Part shown: in pieces, positions 9,538 to 17,582 of the stretch
Position numbering within the stretch: the stretch's first letter is position 1
Layout of the letters: each line of letters begins with the position of its first letter
NCBI GenBank assembly: GCA_049969475.1
Contig: JBMFOU010000017.1
Location: 1 to 64,000, forward strand
Reading direction: 5' to 3'
Length of the DNA stretch: 64,000 bases
Source: UBA2030 sp049969475
Lineage (GTDB): Bacteria; Bacteroidota; Bacteroidia; Bacteroidales; TTA-H9
Made by a program: the position numbers and the translations under genes
Notes under the pieces: model-generated
The model's input: the letters and a program-made list of their open reading frames with translations, nothing else
The model's database searches: none
What the model was told of the DNA's origin: nothing

Positions 9538-9545
9538 TAATTTTG
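9538..9545 (+). promoter_or_regulatory. -7 element for the tRNA-Val(GAC) gene
   Basis: TAATTTTG matches TAnnTTTG and lies 13 bases before the first tRNA base, the expected position for a tRNA promoter in this phylum. Confidence 0.55.
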
Positions 9546-9558
9546 CCGACCGAAAGAT

Positions 9559-9633
9559 GGGATGTTAACTCAGTTGGTTTAGAGTGTCACCTTGACAGGG
9601 TGGAAGTCACAGGTTCGAGTCCTGTACATCCCA
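9559..9633 (+). tRNA. tRNA-Val, anticodon GAC
   Basis: A complete 75-nt cloverleaf folds by hand: acceptor GGGATGT/ACATCCC, D-stem ACTC/GAGT, anticodon stem TCACC/GGTGG with loop TTGACAG (anticodon GAC, reading GUC/GUU), T-stem ACAGG/CCTGT with loop TTCGAGT, and discriminator A. The 3' CCA is not encoded. It differs from the second tRNA-Val at 10 of 75 positions, several of them compensatory changes in stems. Confidence 0.95.
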
Positions 9634-9644
9634 CTGATGAGACC

Positions 9645-9669
9645 GGCTGCTTCTTGGTAGGAGGCAGCC
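9645..9669 (+). terminator. Intrinsic terminator after tRNA-Val(GAC)
   Basis: A 9-base stem (9645-9653 with 9661-9669, one G-U pair) with a 7-base loop is followed by ATTTTCATTT. It separates the two tRNA-Val transcription units. Confidence 0.7.
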
Positions 9670-9825
9670 ATTTTCATTTGGTTATTTTTAAAAGTATTTT
9701 AATAAATATTTTAGGGATGCTCAGCTATAATAACGAATTTACACCACTCATTTATCTCTGGTAAAAAAATTAAGTGTCTTTAAACCCTTGTTTTTATGCC
9801 CCTATCAACTAAATCAAAAAATATT

Positions 9826-9833
9826 TACTTTTG
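9826..9833 (+). promoter_or_regulatory. -7 element for the tRNA-Val(CAC) gene
   Basis: TACTTTTG matches TAnnTTTG and lies 10 bases upstream of the tRNA, so this tRNA has its own promoter. Confidence 0.6.
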
Positions 9834-9843
9834 CAGTCCCAAT

Positions 9844-9918
<75 letters not shown>

Positions 9919-9928
9919 CCACCAGGAG

Positions 9929-9949
9929 AGGCTGTCGACATGACAGCCT
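9929..9949 (+). terminator. Intrinsic terminator after tRNA-Val(CAC)
   Basis: A perfect 8-base stem (9929-9936 with 9942-9949), a 5-base loop and a following T-rich run. Confidence 0.8.
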
Positions 9950-10023
9950 TTCATTTTTTAGGGTAGTCTTACATGGTTTGAATAATTAGCAAAACTTTGC
10001 AAATTACTGATCATCTGAGCTTT

Positions 10024-10053
10024 TTTGCAAACCTAGAACATTAAGTACCTTTG
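10024..10053 (+). promoter_or_regulatory. Bacteroidota-type promoter for crcB
   Basis: A TTTG -33 box (10024-10027) is separated by 18 bases from TACCTTTG (10046-10053), an almost ideal match to TTTG-N19-TAnnTTTG. Transcription would start near 10060. The roughly 30-base leader is too short to hold a fluoride riboswitch, and none is seen upstream. Confidence 0.75.
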
Positions 10054-10091
10054 TGGTTCATATTTAATAAATTGAAAAGTCGAAATTTTTG

Positions 10092-10475
10092 ATGATGTTG
10101 AAATTTGCTTTTATTACGGGTGTGGGAGGATTCATAGGAAGTGCAACACGGTATCTCATACAAAGGTTGGCATCTTCTCTATTGCCGGTGAGCTTCCCGT
10201 ATGGCACATTCATTGTCAATGGAGCAGGCGCCTTACTCATTGGTATTTTATTTGCCATTTCGGAACAGACAACGCTCATAGGTCCCCAGTGGCGTATTTT
10301 TGCTATCACCGGCATTCTGGGGGGATTTACTACTTTTTCTTCTTTCACGCTTGATACCATGAATCTGATAAGAGAAAGCCAATATATTTACGCATTCACT
10401 TATGTATCGCTTACCCTGGTGCTTGGCATCGGATTTACAATAGCAGGATACCTGATAACCAAATACATACTTTGA
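10092..10475 (+). CDS. crcB: Fluoride ion channel CrcB/Fluc
   Basis: A 127-residue membrane protein of typical Fluc length with four hydrophobic helices. Family motifs are visible: GGFIGSATRY near the N-terminus, the NGAGALLIG helix carrying the conserved pore asparagine, and GGFTTFSSF with the phenylalanines that line the fluoride path. Fluc works as a dual-topology dimer that lets fluoride leak out of the cell. The ATG at 10092 is preferred to the TTG before it; ATG at 10095 is also possible. The stop overlaps the ATG of the DUF190 gene (TGATG), so the two are translationally coupled. Confidence 0.93.
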   Translation: MMLKFAFITGVGGFIGSATRYLIQRLASSLLPVSFPYGTFIVNGAGALLIGILFAISEQTTLIGPQWRIFAITGILGGFTTFSSFTLDTMNLIRESQYIYAFTYVSLTLVLGIGFTIAGYLITKYIL

Positions 10476-10825
10476 TGGAAAGGATGGCTGGTGAAGCAGT
10501 TTTATTAAGAATTTTTCTTGGGGAGAGTGATAAATTCAAAGGAAAGCTTTTATATGAAGCTATTGTTGAAGCAGCGCGTCGCAAGGGACTGGCAGGAGCA
10601 ACGGTGCTAAGGGGCATCATGGGCTATGGAATCAACAGCTTAATCCATACCTTCAAATTATTTGCGCTGTCGGAAGATATGCCGGTGATTATTGAATTTG
10701 TGGACACAAAGGAAAAAATAGAGGAACTGATGCCAATTTTAGACGAGATAATAACACAAGCCAACACAGGAGTGATGATCACCCAAGAAAAGGTCGAGGT
10801 AGTAAGGTACACCTCCAAAAAGTAG
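10475..10825 (+). CDS. DUF190 protein (PII-like fold)
   Basis: A 116-residue protein that matches the DUF190 family across its full length: LLRIFLGESDKFKGKLLYEA, the GLAGATVLRGIMGYG core and DLPVII-like SEDMPVIIEFVD. Family structures resemble the PII signalling fold, and the gene is often found beside crcB, so a role in fluoride response or channel control is an inference from context. It starts at the ATG that overlaps the crcB stop codon. No experimental role is known to me. Confidence 0.88.
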   Translation: MERMAGEAVLLRIFLGESDKFKGKLLYEAIVEAARRKGLAGATVLRGIMGYGINSLIHTFKLFALSEDMPVIIEFVDTKEKIEELMPILDEIITQANTGVMITQEKVEVVRYTSKK

Positions 10826-10833
10826 TATTTATT

Positions 10834-12771
10834 TTAGACTCTCGTAGGAATACGAACGGTGAAAACCGTACCCACACCGACCGAACTATCAACAAAGATT
10901 TCTCCACCCAGTTTTCTTATCATCTCATATACAATAAGCAGACCTAATCCTGAGCCTTTTTCATGGGCTGTTCCCGGGGTATTTAGCGATTTAGTAATTT
11001 CGAAGAGATTCGCCAGCGCATCCTTGGGTATGCCTACTCCTGTATCAATAACTTGGAAGTCCATCCCTTTACCATCAGAAGAGGGGAATACCTTTAATGT
11101 AACTGTACTGTTTGTATAAGAGTATTTAATTGCATTAGTCAATAAATTGCGTAAAACGGTAGAGAGCATATTCCAATTGCTGACCAGAACGCTGTTGCTG
11201 TCGAATTCAAAGTTGAGTTTAATGGTTTTCTGGTGAGCCATTAACCCAACAACATCCAAAAGTTCCGACAGAAGGTCGCCCACTTGGATACGCTCCATTG
11301 GAGGTTCCAGCCTATCATCCATTATTTGCGACCAACTGATAAGGGAGTTTAAAAGCTTCAATGTATTTTCAGAGCTTTCTCTAAGATTAGATATAAAGCT
11401 GAGTCGTTGTTCGTCGTCGAACAATTGATATTCAGTATAAAGGAGATCTGAGAAACCAAGAATAGAGGCAAAAGGATTGCGAAGATCGTGAGCGAGAATG
11501 GAAATAAAACGATTTTTTGTTTCCAGAAGCTTTTTCAGTTTTGCCTCGTTCTCCTTCAATTGGTTTTCACGTTGCAGGATTTCCGTAATATCCTGCATAA
11601 GCAAAAGTACCAGGTTAATCTGCTCGTTCTCTTCTGTAAGAGGGATAATAGTGATTTGATAAACCTTCTCGTGGAATGCCGATTGGTAGGTAATTACCTT
11701 TCCACGAAAAACTTCTTCAAGGAGGTACTCAAGTTTATTTTCGGGGGAGGAGATGCAGAATTCCAACACTGATTTGTTTTCGAAATCAGTTGAATTAAGC
11801 CCCATCTCGTGTAAGGCTAAACCTTCAGCCAATTCATAAACGAAATCTTTATTAATTAGAAAAACGGCTACCCCTGGCAAATTAGAAGCTAACTGCCTGT
11901 AAAGTTTATCCTTACGCTGAAGTTCCAGAGCAATCTTTCTCTGTTCAGTAACATTTTCACTTACCGATACATAATACCTCAGATTGCCCTGCTCATCATT
12001 TACAGGAGAAATGATACAACGAGTCCAGATAAGTTTACCATCTTTTCGTCTAATCAATATCTCACCCGCCCAGATTCTTCCTGATGACAGATGATACCAC
12101 ATGCTCTTGTTGAAGCCAAAATCATGATATCCAGATTTAAGAAAACTAGATCTTTTGCCAAGTATCTCTCCTTTAGTGTATCCGGTTTCTTTTTCAAAAG
12201 CCTGGTTGACGTATATAAGATGCCCGTGTGAATCGGTAATCAATATCATGTCGTTCATCTGCTCGATAGCGGTCCACAATATAATATTATCGCGGGTAAG
12301 ACGGGCCATACGAGTAATGTCGCGCACTGCTGCAACACGAAATTTCTTCTTTTTATATTCAAAAGGTTTGGAAAGTACTTCCACTTCAAGTTCTTCGCCG
12401 TCTGCCCGATTTATTCTAGCCTGAAAATTCTCCTCCTTTTCAGTGTCCCATAAATCATCGAAATCAAAATGAAATGAGGGATTTACCAGCTTAAAAAACG
12501 GTTTACTCTTCAATTCAGCTGCTGATATACCTACCAGTTCCTCTGCCTTTCTGTTAACATGCACAATCCTTCCTTTGTCATGAATAAATATCCCCTCGAA
12601 GGATGCATTAGCCAGATTCTCAAATTCCTGGCGGTATCTGGCCTGCACACGAAGATAAGCAAAGAAACCTATAGCTATGAAAAACAGGAAAATAGCGACT
12701 GCTATCCAAATTATAATAGTGCGCTTATATCTTTCATGTTCTTTTTCTTGCTCTATTTGCAGATTAAACAA
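10834..12771 (-). CDS. PAS-domain sensor histidine kinase, C-terminal part of a split TPR-PAS-kinase
   Basis: Residues 14-38 form one membrane helix. Three PAS-like domains follow (about 45-160, 165-280, 285-395), then a HisKA domain with H-box FISILAHDLRNP and a HATPase domain with LRNLLTNAIKYSY, DTGVGIP and GSGLGLLI. It should autophosphorylate on the H-box histidine; no response regulator is adjacent. The first codon of the called frame is TTG, with no plausible ATG. The same frame continues upstream without a stop through YYKKAFYYSDSLLNNATKTK, the normal TPR-to-kinase linker, to about 12880. It is therefore the downstream half of the next gene, cut off by one missing A at 12869-12872. Confidence 0.85.
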   Translation of the reverse strand: MFNLQIEQEKEHERYKRTIIIWIAVAIFLFFIAIGFFAYLRVQARYRQEFENLANASFEGIFIHDKGRIVHVNRKAEELVGISAAELKSKPFFKLVNPSFHFDFDDLWDTEKEENFQARINRADGEELEVEVLSKPFEYKKKKFRVAAVRDITRMARLTRDNIILWTAIEQMNDMILITDSHGHLIYVNQAFEKETGYTKGEILGKRSSFLKSGYHDFGFNKSMWYHLSSGRIWAGEILIRRKDGKLIWTRCIISPVNDEQGNLRYYVSVSENVTEQRKIALELQRKDKLYRQLASNLPGVAVFLINKDFVYELAEGLALHEMGLNSTDFENKSVLEFCISSPENKLEYLLEEVFRGKVITYQSAFHEKVYQITIIPLTEENEQINLVLLLMQDITEILQRENQLKENEAKLKKLLETKNRFISILAHDLRNPFASILGFSDLLYTEYQLFDDEQRLSFISNLRESSENTLKLLNSLISWSQIMDDRLEPPMERIQVGDLLSELLDVVGLMAHQKTIKLNFEFDSNSVLVSNWNMLSTVLRNLLTNAIKYSYTNSTVTLKVFPSSDGKGMDFQVIDTGVGIPKDALANLFEITKSLNTPGTAHEKGSGLGLLIVYEMIRKLGGEIFVDSSVGVGTVFTVRIPTRV

Positions 12772-12818
12772 TTCGACGGATTGGGTAATATCGTTGAACT
12801 TGGTTTTTGTTGCATTAT

Positions 12819-13952
12819 TTAATAATGAATCACTGTAGTAAAAAGCTTTTTTATAATACTTCGAGGAATTTTAGTGCGCCCCAGCTTCTCATTGAGTGAT
12901 GCTAACCAAAAAAGGGCGCTACGGTAAACAGTAAAATTTTCGCCTTTACTCGATAATTCGAGCGCTGCCTGAACATTGCGAAGAGCTTCCTTAGATCGTC
13001 CCATCTCATTCTCCAGCATTGCCAAATTAAAATATATTTCTGATTTCAAATAATTCGAATTAACTTCCTCTGCAATTTTGAAGGCGGCATTCAAATTCTC
13101 TCGTGCTGCATAAAAGTTTTTCAAACCACTCCAGGCTTTAGATTTCATTACGAGCATTTCTACTCTGTATTCAACTTCCTCGTTATAAGGAAGATTAATA
13201 TTATTCAACAGATATAATGCTTCATCCAATACTCTGAGCGCTTCTTCAGGTTTATTCATGTTCAAATACAACCTAGCAATATAAGACCTTGTGTGAATAA
13301 CAAGAAAATGGTCATTCATTTGTTTGCGCAGCTGAAGCGATTTTTCATAGTAATAAAGAGCTGAATCATAATTATTTTTAACGGTATATACCATGCCTAA
13401 ATTATTATAAATAACCGACTTACCATAATTATGGTTGATCGACTCGAAAATTTTGATTGACTTACGGTAGTATACTAAAGCTTCATCATACATAAGGCTT
13501 GCAAAGTATGTATTACCAATATCACAAAGGGTAAAAGCGATTGAACCAAGATCTCCCGACTTTTGATGAAGTTTATAGTTCGTAAAAAAATATTCTAATG
13601 CAGTAAAAGTCATTCCTTTGGCCAGATATAAATTACCCAATTGTTCGTTCAAGAAGGCATCAAGAGAATCAACATTTGCTGTTTTAGCCAGCGTTTGAGC
13701 AACCTCGTAATAATGAATAGCGCTGTCAGGGTTGATAAGTCGATAATAACCGGCCAAATCGCACGTATTTTTTAGTAATAAATTATTACTGACTTTCAAT
13801 CTTTTATTCGCAAAGATAACATGCTTTAGGCTATCAATAGCCCGAGTCTCTACTATGGCCTTTTGTGCCCAGCCCGGTGAAACCAATCCCCCCAAACAAC
13901 TCAAAAATATAAAAGTGATTATTCTACACCATGTCATAATTTTACCATGCAT
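12819..13952 (-). CDS. TPR sensor domain, N-terminal part of a split TPR-PAS-histidine kinase
   Basis: A 377-residue product with a signal peptide (hydrophobic ITFIFLSCLGGLV, then GWAQK) followed by at least six TPR-like helix pairs, for example ALVYYRKSIKIFESINHNYG and ALYYYEKSLQLRKQMNDHF. This is the periplasmic half of the TPR-type hybrid sensors common in Bacteroidota. The last 16 residues after GRTK do not resemble a TPR end. Adding one A to the A4 run (T4 on the plus strand, 12869-12872) restores a frame that reads GRTKNSSKYYKKAFYYSDSL and runs directly into the kinase. The intact protein would be about 1,040 residues. Either a sequencing indel or a real loss of function. Confidence 0.85.
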   Translation of the reverse strand: MHGKIMTWCRIITFIFLSCLGGLVSPGWAQKAIVETRAIDSLKHVIFANKRLKVSNNLLLKNTCDLAGYYRLINPDSAIHYYEVAQTLAKTANVDSLDAFLNEQLGNLYLAKGMTFTALEYFFTNYKLHQKSGDLGSIAFTLCDIGNTYFASLMYDEALVYYRKSIKIFESINHNYGKSVIYNNLGMVYTVKNNYDSALYYYEKSLQLRKQMNDHFLVIHTRSYIARLYLNMNKPEEALRVLDEALYLLNNINLPYNEEVEYRVEMLVMKSKAWSGLKNFYAARENLNAAFKIAEEVNSNYLKSEIYFNLAMLENEMGRSKEALRNVQAALELSSKGENFTVYRSALFWLASLNEKLGRTKIPRSIIKKLFTTVIHY

Positions 13953-13984
13953 CGATTAGTAAAAGACTTAAGCTAAACCTTTAT

Positions 13985-13992
13985 CAAAAGTA
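13985..13992 (-). promoter_or_regulatory. Candidate -7 element for the TPR-kinase gene
   Basis: The minus strand reads TACTTTTG, a TAnnTTTG match, 33 bases before the start codon. No clear -33 box. Confidence 0.45.
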
Positions 13993-14019
13993 ATAAATTT
14001 ATACCGAAAAGTTAATTCT

Positions 14020-14027
14020 TAACTTTG
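14020..14027 (+). promoter_or_regulatory. Candidate -7 element for the helicase gene
   Basis: TAACTTTG matches TAnnTTTG, 22 bases upstream of the helicase ATG. It sits back to back with the TPR-kinase -7 element, so the two genes diverge from a roughly 100-base region. Confidence 0.5.
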
Positions 14028-14049
14028 TGGGAGGCAAAAAACGACGGAA

Positions 14050-15897
14050 ATGCATAACGACAGAGTTAAAGAATGGGAAAATAATCTGAGGGAGAGCCAA
14101 CTTATTGATAAACAAACGCGTAAGCTCGATTTACAATATCTTCACGCTTTGCTCTTTGGTGAAGAAGAGGAAAAAGATGAATCATCCCCCCTTTCCAAAG
14201 GGTTGATGCATCTGCGTTCTACCCTGCCCGATCCGCCAGAGCTGAGTCAAAAACTTGAAATTTTTCTGAAACAGGTTGGAATAAGTATCGGCTCTCAAGA
14301 AATACTGCAAGCCGAAAAACAATATAAAGAAGCCCTGGGACTGAAAATTCTGGATGCTTTACGACGAATATTACAAAGCTGGTTCGAAAATCCCAATGAT
14401 TTCGATATAGAACATCCTTATAGTAATAATCAGAGAGAAATTTTATTTCTTGCCAAACTCAATTATCTTCAGTTAGATGAACAACTTTCTCTATTATTTC
14501 CAGAAGACGAATTACCTAACCTTTATAAAAATCAGGAAATACCTGAAGGATATGGGGATGACCCGGAAGTTCGAAAGCTTTTCGAGGAAATAGAAAATGC
14601 GGGATTTGGAGCCTATTTTATAACAGGCAAAGCAGGTACAGGGAAGACCACTTTTATTCGTTACCTTTGTCGGGAATCAAAAAAGCCTACCATTTTACTA
14701 GCCTACACAGGCATGGCTTCAGTAAATATCGGAGGGCAAACCATTCATTCCTTTTTTAAGCTCGAACCCCGGCCTTATATTCCTGAGGATGAAAACATTC
14801 CTATTTTCTCAAAAAATTCATTCAGAAGAAAAATCATTGAAAAGGTTCACCGAATCATCATCGACGAGATTTCGATGGTAAGGGCTGATATCTTGCAGGC
14901 TATCGACTTTTCGCTGCGCCAAAACGGAGGTAGTCCTTTTCTGCCCTTCGGAGGCAAACAAATCATCATGGTGGGCGACCTTTTTCAACTTCCTCCTATT
15001 TTAAGCGATGATCCTGTGGAGAGAGAGCTTTTCAGAGAGATATATCCAAGCGAATGGTTTTTCCATGCACCAGCCTATAAAACGTTAAATCCGAGTTTTT
15101 TTGAATTTCTAACGCCCCACCGCCAGCTCACCGACCCTCAATTTGTAAAGATTCTTGATGAGGTTCGTACTGGAGAATTTTCCGATATCACGTTGCAAAC
15201 CCTTAACCGCAGGGTTATTCCCAACTATGTGCCTGGAGATCGCGATTTTGTAATCATGCTTACCAGCATCAACGCCAGTGCAACCAATTATAACAAATAC
15301 AAGCTCAGTCAACTCGTGGATCCGATAGTGATTAAAGAAGCCCTCATTGAAGGCGACTTCCCCGAAATAAAATATCCTACTGACCGGTTGCTTGAGTTGA
15401 AGCGTAACGCACAGGTAATTTTTTTGAAAAATGATCCCAATGGCCGGTGGGTGAATGGTACCATTGCCCTGATTGACCATATCAGCGAAGATTATATTCA
15501 GGTGTTGCTGGCCGATCATAGCATTCATAGGGTTTACAGGCACACTTGGGAAAACCGGGTGTACGAGTGGGACCCCCGAAAAAGAAGCATCAAAAGCAAG
15601 GTGGTAGGCACTTTTACCCAATACCCACTTAAACTGGCCTGGGCCATAACCATTCATAAAAGTCAAGGACTTACGTTTGACCGTGTAATGATTGACCTGG
15701 GGAGAGGAGCCTTTGCATCAGGACAGGTGTATGTAGCGCTGAGCCGATGCCGCACGCTCGATGGCATTGTATTGGGTCGCAGTATTCGCCCCGATGAAAT
15801 AATTGTTGATAATCGGGTCAAAAATTTCTATTTCGCTGAAAAAACAGTGAATAACCTTCGTTTTCCCAATGGTTATGGTTCGGAGCATTCATCCTAA
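14050..15897 (+). CDS. PIF1/RecD-like superfamily 1 DNA helicase
   Basis: A 615-residue ATP-dependent helicase. Residues 1-175 are a helical N-terminal extension with no recognised domain. The SF1 motifs follow in order: Walker A GKAGTGKTTF (near residue 193), motif Ia LLAYTGMASVNIGGQTIHSFF, Walker B IIIDEISMV (near 275), motif III GDLFQLPPIL, and motifs V/VI in the C-terminal ITIHKSQGLTFDRV and YVALSRCRTLDGI. The C-terminal UvrD-like region also has a small beta-barrel (QVIFLKNDPNGRWVNGT) found in PIF1 and TraA-type proteins. Likely roles are unwinding of structured DNA or replication fork support. Family call firm; exact role unknown. Confidence 0.88.
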   Translation: MHNDRVKEWENNLRESQLIDKQTRKLDLQYLHALLFGEEEEKDESSPLSKGLMHLRSTLPDPPELSQKLEIFLKQVGISIGSQEILQAEKQYKEALGLKILDALRRILQSWFENPNDFDIEHPYSNNQREILFLAKLNYLQLDEQLSLLFPEDELPNLYKNQEIPEGYGDDPEVRKLFEEIENAGFGAYFITGKAGTGKTTFIRYLCRESKKPTILLAYTGMASVNIGGQTIHSFFKLEPRPYIPEDENIPIFSKNSFRRKIIEKVHRIIIDEISMVRADILQAIDFSLRQNGGSPFLPFGGKQIIMVGDLFQLPPILSDDPVERELFREIYPSEWFFHAPAYKTLNPSFFEFLTPHRQLTDPQFVKILDEVRTGEFSDITLQTLNRRVIPNYVPGDRDFVIMLTSINASATNYNKYKLSQLVDPIVIKEALIEGDFPEIKYPTDRLLELKRNAQVIFLKNDPNGRWVNGTIALIDHISEDYIQVLLADHSIHRVYRHTWENRVYEWDPRKRSIKSKVVGTFTQYPLKLAWAITIHKSQGLTFDRVMIDLGRGAFASGQVYVALSRCRTLDGIVLGRSIRPDEIIVDNRVKNFYFAEKTVNNLRFPNGYGSEHSS

Positions 15898-15913
15898 AGT
15901 GAGGGCAGCAACT

Positions 15914-15921
15914 TACCTTTG
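15914..15921 (+). promoter_or_regulatory. Candidate -7 element for the kinase-RapZ gene
   Basis: TACCTTTG matches TAnnTTTG, 23 bases upstream of the ATG at 15945 and just after the helicase stop codon. Confidence 0.5.
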
Positions 15922-15944
15922 CACAACAAACACCCCAGCGATTG

Positions 15945-17393
15945 ATGTTAACCCCTAAACATATCGTTGCAGAACTTTTTAGCAAAACCACCCGCGAGTA
16001 TCCTGAAGAAATTCAGCGTTTACCGGTCTCAGGTTCCGAAAGAATCTACTTCAGGTTGAGAAGTCGGCAACTAAGCCTGATCGGGGCTTATAATCCTGTG
16101 ATTCAAGAAAACAGAGCTTTCACTCAATTTACCGCACATTTTGCATCCCTAGGGCTTCCGGTTCCCCGCCTGCATGCAGTGAATCAAAATCAGACGGCCT
16201 ATCTGCTTGATGACCTCGGAGATACAACATTATATTCATTTATTGAAGGCGAGAGAAAGCAAAACCTTATCTGGAGCCAAACACTCACTCAGCTTTACAA
16301 GCAAGCACTTGACGACCTTCTGCTTTTTCAGGACGCCCTGAACCAGGGACTCGACCTTTCGGAAGCATGGCCCCGCAAAGCTTTCGACCGTCAGAGCATT
16401 TTGTGGGACCTCAACTATTTTAAATACTACTTCGTTCGACTGGCCGGAATAGATTTCGATGAAGATCGTCTGGAAGAGGATTTTCAGCACTTTGCTTCTC
16501 GCCTGGCAACAGCTCCTTCCCATTTTTTTATGTATCGCGATTTTCAGTCGCGAAATATCATGTTGAAAGAAGGAAAACTCTTCTACATCGACTACCAGGG
16601 GGGCCGGCGGGGTCCCCTGCCCTACGACGTGGCTTCTCTCTTATTTGATGCCAAGGCCGATATACCGGTTGATATAAGAAATCGTCTGTTAGAACACTAT
16701 CTTAGAAATGCGATCTTAAAAAAAATGACCACCGAAGAAGCATTTATGGATTGGTGGCCATCTTTCGTCTTTGTTCGTATTATGCAAGCCATGGGGGCTT
16801 ATGGCTATAGAGGTTTTTTCCAACAAAAACAGCATTTTCTGCTTAGTGTACCGCTAGCGATCCGCAACCTCGAATTTTTGCTCAAAGAATATGGTTTCCC
16901 AAGGGGTTATCCGGAATTAAACAACATCCTTGAAAAAATAGTGAACCATGAGTATCTGCGTTCATTCGGTGACAAGAGAGAGACCCTAAAGGTAACGGTG
17001 ATGAGCTTTTCATACCGCAAAGGCCTTCCGGCTGATACAAGCGGTAATGGTGGAGGCTTCATTTTCGATTGCAGGGCTCTCCCCAATCCAGGACGTGAGC
17101 AGCAATTTAAAAGCCTGACAGGGAATCATCCGGCCGTTATTGAATACCTCTCTCAATCGCCCGAAGTGGCTGACTTTTTCGAGAATTGCAAGAACCTGAT
17201 CTTGCAAAGTGTAAACAATTACCTGCAAAGGGGTTTTACCCATCTTTTGGTTTGTTTCGGATGCACGGGAGGCCAGCACCGGAGCGTATTTATGGCCACC
17301 AGGATGGCTGAGCTTCTGGGCACCATGGAGGGCTTCGAAACAGAATTGATTCACCGTGAACTTTCTTCACCCACACAGGTTACTATTGATTAA
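15945..17393 (+). CDS. Aminoglycoside-phosphotransferase-fold kinase (AmgK-like) fused to a RapZ C-terminal domain
   Basis: A 482-residue two-domain protein. Residues 1 to about 330 are an APH-fold kinase with the catalytic loop FFMYRDFQSRNIML (aspartate near 197) and the metal-binding IDYQGG. Its best functional match is AmgK, which phosphorylates MurNAc or GlcNAc at C1. Residues from about 345 match the C-terminal domain of RapZ: FSYRKG, FDCRALPNPGR and the signature CTGGQHRSVF. In E. coli this domain binds glucosamine-6-phosphate and helps control GlmS. The RapZ N-terminal kinase is replaced here by a sugar kinase. A MurU-like gene lies 190 bases downstream. Domain calls are firm; substrate is inferred. 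The ATG at 15945 is preferred to the TTG before it. Confidence 0.85.
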   Translation: MLTPKHIVAELFSKTTREYPEEIQRLPVSGSERIYFRLRSRQLSLIGAYNPVIQENRAFTQFTAHFASLGLPVPRLHAVNQNQTAYLLDDLGDTTLYSFIEGERKQNLIWSQTLTQLYKQALDDLLLFQDALNQGLDLSEAWPRKAFDRQSILWDLNYFKYYFVRLAGIDFDEDRLEEDFQHFASRLATAPSHFFMYRDFQSRNIMLKEGKLFYIDYQGGRRGPLPYDVASLLFDAKADIPVDIRNRLLEHYLRNAILKKMTTEEAFMDWWPSFVFVRIMQAMGAYGYRGFFQQKQHFLLSVPLAIRNLEFLLKEYGFPRGYPELNNILEKIVNHEYLRSFGDKRETLKVTVMSFSYRKGLPADTSGNGGGFIFDCRALPNPGREQQFKSLTGNHPAVIEYLSQSPEVADFFENCKNLILQSVNNYLQRGFTHLLVCFGCTGGQHRSVFMATRMAELLGTMEGFETELIHRELSSPTQVTID

Positions 17394-17399
17394 AAAAAC

Positions 17400-17552
17400 A
17401 TGAGTAAAAAAAAGTGTGAAAAAGGGAGCATTAGTCCCAAATCATCAGATACATACAGTTGCAAACGCTGCGGAGCAACAGCCAACAAAAAGGACAAATT
17501 GTGCAAACCACAAAAAAACGATGCAACCGATGATTTTTTTTCGGAATTTTGA
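17400..17552 (+). CDS. Small Cys4 protein, probable zinc ribbon
   Basis: A 50-residue ORF with an ATG start 6 bases after the preceding stop and ending 30 bases before the next gene. It is lysine-rich and has four cysteines (C6, C21, C24, C35), including YSCKRCGATANKKDKLC, which looks like a small zinc-binding site. The C-terminus is acidic (DATDDFFSEF). Its tight placement inside a gene run and the cysteine spacing argue that it is real. Function unknown. Confidence 0.7.
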   Translation: MSKKKCEKGSISPKSSDTYSCKRCGATANKKDKLCKPQKNDATDDFFSEF

Positions 17553-17582
17553 ATTTACTTCCATGGAATCTTTCTGCGTGGT

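Noticed and set aside
9543..9764. A 73-codon frame across the first tRNA-Val
   Set aside because: It reads through a complete tRNA and a terminator; the tRNA explains the sequence.
9960..10060. Possible fluoride riboswitch upstream of crcB
   Set aside because: The conserved aptamer core was not found and the promoter leaves too little leader.
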